From: Tubiluchus corallicola
Taxonomy: Eukaryota > Priapulida > Priapulimorpha > Priapulimorphida > Tubiluchidae
Assembly: GCA_030141605.1 (NCBI GenBank)
Contig: JAQGDQ010000939.1
Location: forward strand, 52,501 to 79,035
DNA: 26,535 nt
Direction: 5' to 3'
Shown here: positions 19,401 to 26,535 of the stretch, piece by piece
Layout of the letters: the number at the start of each line of letters is the position of its first letter
How positions within the stretch are numbered: position 1 is the first letter of the stretch
Position numbers and translations under genes: made by a program
Notes under the pieces: model-generated
The model's database searches: none
What the model saw: the letters and a program-made list of their open reading frames with translations, nothing else
Told to the model about the DNA's origin: nothing

Positions 19401-22400
19401 AGGCAGCACCACAGTTTCATTAACAAGAGAGTGGCTTCGTCTGAAGGCAGCACCAAAGTTTCATTAACAAGAGAGTTTCATTAAAATGACTGCAAACTAC
19501 TCACGAATCTTGTGACACCACTAAGCGCTAATAGTGCACCACAAGGTGCTACAGCACCATTTTTGAAAACCACTGCTCTATCACACAAAGGAGGTACAGA
19601 CCGCTACGTTTCGAATTACCTTCAGCTAATTGACAGAATTGCACCTGTCTCGGAAGTTGAATTTCCGTCTGTCTCGGAAGTAGAAATAAATCTGGTCCAA
19701 ACGTCTCTTAATGGATACAGAGTTCGTCTCGTAATTACATTGATTTATTAATTCATACATTTATCTGGATTCGACTTGAGAGAGAGCATATTGAAATGCG
19801 AGGAGGGAGTGAGTGACTTCTCTTCCAAATGTAATGAATAATCTCTTTTGATTTCGTTTATTCAGTGGTTCAATTTTGATTATTCCTCTAGCGAATAATT
19901 GTCGATTTCGAAATGAAATCACAACGTCTCTAAGAGCAAAATCGAGTAGTATTTAATTAAGAGGGCAAACTAAATTTTAATCAAGCTTTTTGTCACAATA
20001 AGCCGCGTTCATACGGCTTATTTCTCGATGTAATGAGAAATTGATTCTCTCATAAAAGCCCAATTTCCTGTTTTATTAAATGAAAGCTGTAAAGTGTAAA
20101 ACCTCAACATGCAATATGAAAGATCTTTTAAAGGACAGATACAGCATACTTTATGAAGTTTGAGCAGAACTTGTAAGACTAGAATGTCTGTAAAATGTCA
20201 CAGGTGTTAATTTAGCAACAGGTATTACGCCAGATGCTCGTTTTGCTCGTTAAATTCCAGTAAATTATCCCCTCAAGGAGAAGGCAGCAGAGGAAAATTT
20301 GTACTTGTTGCAGCTGATGATTTGTTCCTGGTGTCTCTGTAGTGTTGCCGCTTTTACTTGTTTTTACGTCATCATTTGCAGCTGTTGATTTGTTTGTTAC
20401 GTCTCTGTAGTGTTGCCACTTTTACTTGTTTTTACGTCATCATTTGCAGCTGTTGATTTGTTCCTGGTGTCTCTGCAGTGTTGCCACTTTTAACTTGTTT
20501 TACGTCATCATTTGCAGCTGTTGATTTGTTTCTGGTGTCTCTGTAGTGTTGCCACTTTTAACTTGTTTTACGTCATCATTTGCAGCTGTTGATTTGTTTC
20601 TGGTGTCTCTGTAGTGTTGCCACTTTTAACTTGCTTTTACGTCATCATTTGCAGCTGTTCATTTGTTTGTTGCGCCTCTGTAGTGTTACCACTTTTAACT
20701 TGCTTTATGTCACCATTTGCAGCAGTTGATTTGTTTCTGGTGTCTCTGTAGTGTTGCCACTTTTAACTTGTTTTTACGTCATCATTTGCAGATGTTGATT
20801 TGTTTGTTGCATCTCTGTAGTGTTGCCACTTTTAACTTGCTTTATGTCACCATTTCCAGCTGACGATTTGTTTCTGGCGTTTCTGTAGTGTTGCCACTTT
20901 TAACTTGTTTTTACGTCATCATTTGCAGCTGTTGATTTGTTTCTGGCGTTTCTGTAGTGTTGCCACTTTTAAGTTGTTTTTACGTCATCATTTGCAGCTG
21001 TTGATTTGTTTCTGGTGTCTCTGTAGTGTTGCCACTTTTAACTTGTTTTTACGTCATCATTTCCAGTTGACGATTTGTTTCTGGCGTTTCTGTAGTGTTG
21101 CCACTTTTACTTGTTTTTACGTCATCATTTGCAGCAGTTGATTTGTTTCTGATGTCTCTGTAGTGTTGCCACTTTTAACTTGCTTACCTCACCATTTGCA
21201 GCTGTTGATTTGTTTCTGGCGTCTCTGTAGTGTTCCCACTTACATTAAATAATAATTACCTCGGATACTCAAATTTCGATAAACTTTCAAACCTACGCAC
21301 GGCTCAGTGAATCTACTAAGATTGGCAACGGCGCCTTTTGTCACGTGCGTGTGGCCGACAAATAGAAGGCGGCACTGGGATAACCATGATCATGAACTTC
21401 AGTGTTAGTTTCTGACGTCATATGATGTAGAACCCATTTTTCGTGACATCATGCGTTAAAACAGTACTGTAACACTTACACAAACGTGCTTGACGCGCAA
21501 GAGAAGATGACTGCCATTGTGCAAATTGTGGCTAGTTTCTGACGTAAGCAATAGCTGTTTTCGGCTGCCGTTAATTAACTTTCTATGCTCATTATTAAAA
21601 TATAAAGAAACAATTACTAGCTCTTATGGGCAAGAAAACGTTTATTTTGGACAGTAAATTAAAATGAGATTGAGTCTAAACAATCGTCTGGTTTTCCTTT
21701 GAGACAAAAATAGTGTCACTATACTATTCCCAGCACATTTACAATACACACAATACCCACTCAGTGTTACTGTACTCGCATACCAGCTAGAATAATGCAA
21801 TAACATAAATAACGTACAGAAATATGTTACCTGTTATAAGATTATTTGCACAACAATATTTAAGTACACTTACAACTGTTACAGACTACAAAATTTGGAC
21901 AGGAGACCTAGGAAGCGGACTTATGCAAGGCCCCCTGAACTTAAAATGTAAGAAACAATGTGCCGCCTTAGGCAACTGCCTAGTTTGCCTTAATGACAGA
22001 CCGGTCCTGTTGGAGCTCATCACGACTGAATGGGTTCTGAAAAGCATAAATTTCCAATAAAATTCTCACTGAAAGCAGTTGAGAATGACCATCTAAGAAT
22101 CTGAATTGATTATGTTAATGAGATGGTGGAATTACGACCATTAAGTCAAAATCAATGGATGAAGCAAATTGGGCGCAAAAAATATATCGATTTTTGTTAA
22201 AAGGAAGCTACCGGCTACTATTGTAGCTCTAATGATAAGTGCTGGAATGTAGCTAAAAAAACTGGGAATGCAGCTTCAGAAAGAATTTAGACCTTGTTTT
22301 AATGCTTTGCAAACCGAAACAAACATTGTGTATTTTTAATGTTATGATTTTAAGCAAAAAACATGCGAATATTTATACATAAACTTGATAAAATCCTAAA

Positions 22401-23951
22401 CAAAACTATTGTCTGCTTACAAGTTACAGCGTGAGCGACAGTACTTTTTCTACCTAAAGTGCAGCATCTTATCTCAGACATCTGCGCATGGCCGCATGCG
22501 CACAACTACAGACACCATGTTGCCTTACAGTTGGTGGAGCTGTGAGCGCACATGAGCGTCAATTAGGCAAGCAGGCAGTCAGTCAGATAGCTAGCCAGCT
22601 AGTTAACCAACCGGTCAATTAGTTTATCAATCGTTCAACATATTTACCGTTACAATTTCTATTGGCACTCTATTTCACCACAACATAAATTTGTATTGAA
22701 TTACGTATATTCTATTATATTGTGTAGTATATATACTTAATGCTATTACTCTTTTAAGTCACAAGGAATACTGGCTGATTACTCTGCCTGCATCTTTGAC
22801 TAATAACTCATTAAGCCTGAAACGTGATTTGCAACTAGAACATCAAAAGGAAACTGCTAGGCAAGTGATTAAACGTTCAGCCTCCAGAAATTCCTTGGGT
22901 GACGAGGTTAATTGCAGTGGGCCTGTGGGTAACAGATTCAAAGCGAAACTGCTGCCCTAGGGTATTAACGCATGATAAACGTACTTGTTTACAAACAAAA
23001 CGGTAACTAACATGGTCGTTTCTACATACATAGTGCACAAAATGGAAGCAAAGATGGCATAAAAGTAGGAAAGGCTCTTTTGGCACATGCAAATATCTCA
23101 TTTTAAGCAGGTGAAGGAAAAATATTCAGTCAATTAAGTTATTTGAGTCAATTACCGATAGTTTTTATGTATATTTGAATAGAAGCGGCCCGTTCCAGGC
23201 GTTTTTGAGTCTATTAAGCGGCGACTACTGTATATAAGTTGTGTAGGTATGTATTTTATGTATGTATACATACGGACATGTGGGGATTCCCACACTGTAT
23301 CTCGACACTAGATGGAGGAGCTGCACAAGCAGCCAATGGCTAGAGGGCAGAGGAGGTCAAGCGACCCAACGGCCATGTGTAGAGGAGTAAACCTTCCAAA
23401 TCAGGAGTGGAGCCCCGAAGGCGGACCAGTGCAGCATGCTCACTGACTCCGGCAGCTCCTGCAGCCAACCTGGTGCCAAACGTATCACTCCGCTTTCCTT
23501 TGGACTACACCAGGGAGGAAGAGAGGGAGTTCCTGTCGTCTGGGCAACTCAGGATCTCCCTACACCTTACCCAGGCGTGCGCCCTGGAGAGGCCACTCCA
23601 GTGGTTCAAGGATCGCACTGCTCAGCCACAGTCGACGCTGCAGCTCCATCAATGTGATCAATAACTGACTCTCTTGGCGCACACTCCATTGTCTTCAGTG
23701 ACAGAAGGATGCCAACAACAACATACGCACTTATTATATATAATTTTAATGTCACTATATCACTTGTGTTAATTTTATTTAAAATACCTTTCTATGATTG
23801 TATTCAAGTCGTCTCAGTGTAGATCTTAGCCAGTTAAATTGACCACCAGGGTCCGCTGTGTGTCTTACTAACTGATTCGAGGTACACCATAGTACAGTGT
23901 TGAGAGAAACGACCGTCAACCGACTGCTAATATCCACTGTGTAAAAACCAC
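12787..23951 (-). CDS. SMPDL3: SMPDL3-like acid sphingomyelinase-like phosphodiesterase, 3' four exons (gene span, 5' end missing)
   Basis: The visible coding sequence is the join of 23951-23788, 16594-16411, 15012-14879 and 13410-12787 on the minus strand. Each junction is GT-AG and phase-consistent. The family consists of secreted or surface/lysosomal zinc metallophosphodiesterases acting on nucleotides and phospholipid-type phosphodiesters. The order of conserved blocks matches the family: GGFY, VVSLNT, DPGGQFNWL, GHVPPGY, YGHTHSDSF, the APA-EPL / NPSVRYYAY block, DYYQYYLNLSQ, WQLEYQATKTY, then a C-terminal Cys motif (C-x3-C-x5-C-A-I, later Y-x2-C). About 367 residues are visible; a full-length relative is about 440-450. 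The missing part is the signal peptide and the DxH, GD and GNHD metal motifs. I searched 23952-26535 on the minus strand for an exon ending in phase 1 and found none. Whether it is a 3A or 3B orthologue cannot be decided. The C-terminal membrane segment is unlike the secreted or GPI-anchored forms I know. Confidence 0.88.
13411..13840. other. Last intron, part next to exon d
   Basis: The minus frame remains open 35 codons upstream of the acceptor, beginning with an ATG at 13515 and ending in a hydrophobic stretch. A small plus frame (13638-13946) is a chance opening. Nothing else was recognised. Confidence 0.4.
13862..14513. repeat. Tandem 162-bp duplication plus an older third relative
   Basis: 14199-14360 and 14361-14513 both start ATTTACAAGTTTTATAC and share GTTACTGCCAACGCAA plus the interior CTCTGT-TGCAATAAG. 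A weaker relative (ACAAGCTCTGCATGC onward) is at 13862-13945. All are in the last intron of the SMPDL3-like gene. Confidence 0.75.
14575..14736. repeat. Cluster of direct and inverted GCGTAATGCGTGATGCG motifs
   Basis: The direct block at 14575-14599 is matched by inverted blocks at 14633-14654 (TATCACGCATCGCGCATTACG) and 14717-14736 (AGCATCACGCATTACGCGCA). It is CpG-rich compared with its surroundings and could fold into alternative hairpins. Confidence 0.7.
14879..15012 (-). CDS. SMPDL3: SMPDL3-like exon c (end of the metallophosphatase domain)
   Basis: This internal exon of 134 nt has acceptor TTATTTGCAG|GAAATG and donor TCACAG|GTAAGT; it enters in phase 1 and leaves in phase 0. Joined to the G carried over from exon b, it encodes 45 residues, GNVVSSALLAP through YYLNLSQ. 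The blocks LLAPAIEPL and NPSVRYYAYNEDT followed by LLDYYQYYLNLSQ match the family's final catalytic-domain segment, where vertebrate relatives have a similar AP-V-TP, NPGIR-x-Y and LxYYLNL arrangement. NLS is a likely N-glycosylation site. Both splice signals are near consensus. Confidence 0.9.
15115..15215 (-). mobile_element. Possible tRNA-derived SINE fragment
   Basis: On minus a B-box-like GGGTTTGATACC (15185-15174) follows GTTAACTGGCTCGTAACC, which resembles the D-loop to anticodon part of a tRNA-derived SINE head. The A box is poor. Confidence 0.3.
15436..16065. mobile_element. Non-autonomous hAT-like transposon (630 bp) in the intron between exons b and c
   Basis: The left end CAGGGTCGAATTT and the inverted right end CAGTGCCGGATTT are imperfect terminal inverted repeats of hAT type. 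The flanking octamers GATTAATC (15428-15435) and TATTAATC (16066-16073) match at 7 of 8 bases, fitting the 8-bp hAT target duplication. Inside, an 84-bp segment starting CAGTGACAATTAAC is tandemly duplicated (15496, 15580). No transposase. Confidence 0.7.
16141..16357. repeat. (GAT/GAC)n trinucleotide tract downstream of exon b
   Basis: About 70 near-perfect GAT/GAC triplets in the intron, starting about 55 bp beyond exon b's donor. The resulting poly-Asp (plus) and poly-Ser/Ile (minus) frames are repeat artefacts. Confidence 0.95.
16411..16594 (-). CDS. SMPDL3: SMPDL3-like exon b (catalytic GHVPPG and GHTH metal ligands)
   Basis: This internal exon of 184 nt has acceptor CATTTTTAG|GTTCTG and donor CGTTCAG|GTAAAA; it enters in phase 0 and leaves in phase 1. 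It encodes 61 residues. Residues 4-10 (VGHVPPG) carry one metal-site histidine. Residues 47-50 (GHTH, positions 16445-16456) carry the paired histidines that bind the two zinc ions. Between them lies an amphipathic stretch (EYFNSKFLDIIERYHHVI) typical of the SMPDL3 branch. All recognisable catalytic residues are intact. The exon is closely bracketed by two long (GAT/GAC)n tracts, one about 55 bp downstream of the donor and one about 80 bp upstream of the acceptor. Read-through past the donor would enter a translated Ser-rich tract encoded by the repeat. Confidence 0.9.
16667..17100. repeat. (GAT/GAC)n trinucleotide tract upstream of exon b
   Basis: About 140 triplets, including a clean 63-bp internal duplication (from about 16855 and about 16915) and a repeated GAGGGTGATGATG block. 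It gives 145-codon plus frames that are low-complexity artefacts. Confidence 0.95.
17101..17200. mobile_element. Transposon-derived segment shared with 5595-5692
   Basis: It shares ATTCTAGTTTATTTAAAGAA and TTTGCA-TAAG followed by a similar CAAGC-GT-A-ATG-C stretch with 5595-5692. Together with 19485-19575 it may be one element split by the minisatellite. Confidence 0.45.
17208..19484. repeat. 44-bp minisatellite, about 51 copies
   Basis: The unit begins GAGAGTGGCTTCGTCTGAAG and continues GCAGCACCAAAGTTTCATTA and ACAA. Copies differ by few substitutions (CAC/CAA, CGT/CAT/CCT, AGCCCC). One truncated unit is at about 18835-18850. Between 18961 and 19224 a three-unit (132-bp) higher-order repeat occurs twice, marked by GGCGGCCCC, GTTGCGTAAAC and TTCACCTG. 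44 is not a multiple of three and stops occur, so it is non-coding. Confidence 0.97.
19485..19575 (-). mobile_element. hAT-like terminus
   Basis: On minus the segment begins CAGTGGTTTTCAAAAATGG followed by GTGCTGTAGCACC, which is typical of hAT termini of the CAGTGGTTCTCAA type. The other end was not found; it is cut by the minisatellite. Confidence 0.5.
19576..20300. other. Large-intron sequence without recognised features
   Basis: A tandem TGTCTCGGAAGT pair lies near 19648-19681. No exon or termini were seen. Confidence 0.4.
20308..21240. repeat. 69-bp minisatellite, 14 copies
   Basis: Units contain ACGTCATCATTTGCAGCTGT, TGATTTGTTTCTGG and GTCTCTGTAGTGTTGCCAC. The TGTAGTGTTGCC core or a variant occurs 14 times at about 69-bp spacing. 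Most units carry TTTTACGTCA, a CRE-like half site. Open plus frames inside come from the repeat. Confidence 0.95.
21241..21895. other. Large-intron sequence without recognised features
   Basis: It contains a TGACGTCA palindrome (21414-21421). No exon was recognised. Confidence 0.4.
21899..22009 (-). mobile_element. Possible short hAT-like element or terminus
   Basis: On minus it starts CAGGACCGGTCTGTCATTAA and continues GGCAGTTGCCTAAGGCGGC, the CAGGGCCGG-type hAT terminal pattern. The outer edge at 22009 is the clearer one; no convincing target duplication was found. Confidence 0.4.
22010..23285. other. Large-intron sequence, mostly unannotated
   Basis: A decayed tetranucleotide stretch (GGCAGTCAGTCAGATAGCTA) lies near 22572-22615. 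No exon was recognised. Confidence 0.4.
23290..23720 (+). other. GC-rich island, possible mobile-element remnant
   Basis: About 430 bp are clearly GC-richer than both sides. Two plus frames are open across 23407-23664, one giving FPLDYTREEEREFLSSGQLR and the other ending in ATVDAAAPSM. The island starts near TGTGGGGATTCCCACA, a palindromic TG...CA motif like a long-terminal-repeat edge. I do not recognise the family. It lies antisense in the intron next to exon a. Confidence 0.4.
23788..23951 (-). CDS. SMPDL3: SMPDL3-like exon a (middle of the metallophosphatase domain)
   Basis: This internal exon of 164 nt enters in phase 1 (last two bases of a Gly codon) and leaves in phase 0. The acceptor is ...CACTTTTGTAG|GTGG and the donor is AGAAAG|GTATTT. 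It encodes 54 residues, from GFYTVD to EYNHRK. The segment VVSLNTVLW followed by DPGGQFNWLRSTL corresponds to the family's central beta-strand and the strongly conserved DP-x2-QF-x-WL helix that precedes the first metal-binding histidine block. The final K joins directly to V of the next exon, giving KVLIVGHVPPG, which is the arrangement expected in this family. The previous exon must end with one base, expected to be G. The exon sits about 70 bp from a GC-rich island on one side and about 50 bp from a dispersed repeat on the other. Confidence 0.88.
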
Positions 23952-24000
23952 CTACAAAAGTGTGAAAAGTCAATGCAGATGGCGCCACCAGTCGCGTTGA

Positions 24001-24468
24001 TGTTAAAGGAAGACAGGATGGTTTTTCACATACTACTCCATCTTCAAGTCAGAAAGAACATGTACATTTTAACACCAATAACACTGCAAACGCGTTTCTA
24101 ATAATTAAATAATAAATTCAAATCTTAATTAACGACCGGCGAGCCCAACTTTTGATGACATCACAAACTAACAAAATTTTCAATAGCAAAAATATTCTAG
24201 GAGCGTGTTGCACGTGTTTGTGAAAGCGAAAATTGAAGTACAGTGCTACTGTAAGACATTCAGTGTGTTGTACTAAAACTAGACAAGTTTTAAGATAAAA
24301 ATTCAAATTTCAAATTTACCGCTGTGCTCACGCATGAGCTTTCGAACATGTCACAAACGAGCGCATCTGAACTGAGAAGTACAGCACCTGTTTCCGAAAT
24401 GCAGGCGCTAGTGCCAGTCTAACATGTAACAGTGAAGAACTAATGGTGCGAACGTAAATTGTGTTTGT
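24001..24468. repeat. Dispersed 0.5-kb repeat, copy 2
   Basis: It aligns with 3331-3834 in the same orientation, with several small deletions relative to that copy. It begins about 50 bp upstream of exon a's acceptor. Confidence 0.8.
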
Positions 24469-24746
24469 GTGGTAATAATTTTTTCATGTAAGTCATTTTT
24501 AAAAAATGGTGTGTTTCCTTTTAATATTTTAAAGAGCAGATTGTTTTGACCTGCAATTTAACATTGGGTCCGGTTGTGCTTTAAGGTTAAAGATGTCTCG
24601 GTAGTAACTTATTGTAAATACAGGCATAAACAATGCAAGGTAGTGTTATTGTTTTTTTAGAACAAACAGGGGCTTAAATTCCAATGTAGCAGCTTTTAGA
24701 AAAATCCATGTAGGAGTAATTTTAAAAGCATTAATTAACATACTAG

Positions 24747-25016
24747 CAATGGCCCCGCAAAAAATTTTGCATATAAATTCACTCATAATCAAAAATACGC
24801 GAACCTCCTACCTAGTGTTTGTTTACTTGATCGAGACCTTTCGTTTGATGTATAGATCGCCGCAAATGGTGCCGTCGTCCGAGCTGTAGCCTCGAATATT
24901 ATATATATATATATATATATACCAGTAGAATTGATACAGTGACTAACAAAGGCCCCGCAAAAAAATTTGCGTACAAATACACGTATAATGAAAAATACGC
25001 GAACATCCTGCATAGT
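24747..25016. repeat. 70-bp direct repeat with a 200-bp period
   Basis: 24747-24816 and 24947-25016 share GGCCCCGCAAAAAA, AATACGCGAAC and matching spacing. A (TA)n tract at 24899-24921 lies between them. Confidence 0.75.
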
Positions 25017-26535
25017 CCTCGTTTATAACGCAAAGCCAGCAGCAGCAGCTTTTACTGAGTTAAAGTTATAAGATTATAGACAGAGTATAATGGATGACGT
25101 CACAACAATGGCTTTGCGTCAGCAGTTTTTCAAGCGAAAATTGCTAAAAATAGAACATGTAATTAACTCGTCGGTACTCCTTTTGGTGGACCTGTCATAA
25201 AATATAGCTCACATCATCGTGTAGCCCTGTTCTTGCTCCTTCTAAAGAGCTATATAGCGATACGTGTATAACATATACACATTTTTAAGTGGATTGGAGT
25301 GGATATATCAGCTTTAAAGATTTGTCAAACTACTATGCAAATGTGCATAATTTCGAAATTTTAAGATGAGTGGAGACAGATGTTCCCAAAGCTTAATGAA
25401 GCTGAAAATTTACCCATGTTAGCATCTCATCAAACCTCCAAAGTAGGAAAAGTTGTAAAAAGTTTGAACGAAATAAAGTTACTTTCACAACACTATAGTG
25501 TTTAGTGCACACTGGGATAAGGAAACATTTCATCAGTTAGCGCTTACCTTCTAAATTACTGTGAAATTTCTTTTACTGAGAAATGCCTTTCGGATCAAGT
25601 AACCGTACGGCCCAGCCATAAAACTATGTAAGGAAAGTTTGTTTAGGACGTTCATTCATTCAAACAAGTCACTCAGTATCCTGGGTTTCTTTTTTTTTGT
25701 TATCACTTAAACTTAGAAAAATATAACAAAGAAATTTGCAAAGAACTGCCTACCAAAGATAAATTCAAAATTTACTATCTCTAAATAGAAATTTTCATGT
25801 TGGTGGCTGCCGCCATTCACTTGAAAATTATGAAGTACCTGGGAGACTTCGTGACTTTTCGTAAGCGCGTCGTGTCTTTCCGTAAGCATGCGCTGCTTAA
25901 ACTATTTCAAACTTCTGCAGATTACTTAATGTTCGCGCAAAAATATTACAAAATTAGCTGTCTAATTTTTTTGCAAAAACTCATTCTACTTTTGATGAAG
26001 ATTGACAGTGCGCTATTTTTCTACAGGACAAATGACGTCATTGGTGAAAATGGGAGCGCCCAAACATGTAATGATCGCGACTTTAAAGTGATTTTACTAG
26101 TTACACGAAGCGCTTATTGCAGTTTTATTACTAAATCCTTCTAACATTTTTGCGAACATTGAAATAAGCCTAACCTCCTAGAAGATTTGTCTTTTCCCTC
26201 AAGATTCCCTTTTCTTTGTCTTTAACATTGACATCTGACATTTTATTTATGACCAACAAAGCATCTCAATAGCATTTTCGTTTATCTAAGAGTCGTGACG
26301 ATCAAGAAAGCACTAAAACACACATGATGGTGTGTAATATGATAGAATATGACATATAAGATTCATTATACTATACACGCGGGCTTCAATACATCTATAG
26401 CACTCAAGCTGTCTATAGCTACGGCGTGGGCGTATGGCGTCACAAGGGGAATTAAAAAGACACTGTGATTGTCTGCAAACAGATTGTATTTCTACATCGT
26501 TGTAAAATAAGCCTTTTCCCAGTTCCAGTGATTGA
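25017..26535. other. Presumed upstream intron of the SMPDL3-like gene, unannotated
   Basis: I found no exon with family motifs on minus. TGACGTCA palindromes are at 25095-25102 and 26033-26040. A 115-codon plus frame at 25797-26144 is K/F/L-rich and unrecognised. Confidence 0.4.

Noticed and set aside
25560-25640. Possible minus exon ending at GAAG|GTAAGC (about 25552)
   Set aside because: All three frames contain stops close to the donor, and no family motif is present.
25797-26144. 115-codon plus frame
   Set aside because: Rich in K, F and L as expected from AT-rich DNA, with no recognisable motif and lying antisense in the presumed intron.

Overview
The window is AT-rich, repeat-rich animal genomic DNA, most likely from an invertebrate. 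The evidence is GT-AG introns that match each other in phase, a lysosomal/extracellular enzyme family of animals, and 3' remnants of CR1/L2/Jockey-like LINEs together with hAT-like and piggyBac-like non-autonomous DNA transposons. There are no bacterial-style operons. I cannot name the clade from sequence alone.

One gene is well supported. It is an acid-sphingomyelinase-like phosphodiesterase (SMPDL3 family) on the minus strand. Four exons are visible, in transcript order 23951-23788, 16594-16411, 15012-14879 and 13410-12787 (stop TAG). All splice sites are GT-AG and the three introns join in frame (phases 0, 1, 0). Together they encode about 367 residues: the second half of the metallophosphatase domain (GHVPPG and GHTH metal ligands), the Cys-rich C-terminal domain, and an unexpected C-terminal transmembrane helix with a cytoplasmic tail. 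The 5' exons, with the DxH, GD and GNHD metal motifs, are not seen and probably lie beyond position 26535. A second possible gene is one candidate terminal exon at 4429-4294 (minus, 44 codons), which I do not recognise.

The gene's introns carry most of the tandem DNA. The 7.2-kb intron holds a (GAT/GAC)n tract, about 51 copies of a 44-bp minisatellite (17208-19484), 14 copies of a 69-bp repeat (20308-21240), hAT-like termini and a GC-rich island (23290-23720). The next intron holds a second (GAT/GAC)n tract and a 630-bp hAT-like element with an 8-bp target duplication. The last intron holds a 162-bp tandem duplication and a cluster of GCGTAATGCGTGATGCG-like inverted repeats.

The left 12.5 kb, downstream of the gene, is repeat-dominated. 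It contains a trinucleotide tract (489-675), an internally deleted hAT element, two copies of a TTAA-flanked piggyBac-like MITE, a GTCACAG minisatellite, one copy of a dispersed 0.5-kb repeat (second copy at 24001), and a 76-bp satellite organised as two 462-bp six-monomer higher-order units. It also has LINE 3' ends at 1170, 7449-7814, 9030-9665 and 11000-11612, a tail-to-tail LINE inverted repeat, a tRNA-derived SINE, a 432-bp MITE with perfect 29-bp inverted termini, and a tetranucleotide array broken by a 48-bp anchor sequence. I see no defence, biosynthetic or other multi-gene system. The most interesting items are the membrane-anchored SMPDL3 variant and the organisation of the repeats.
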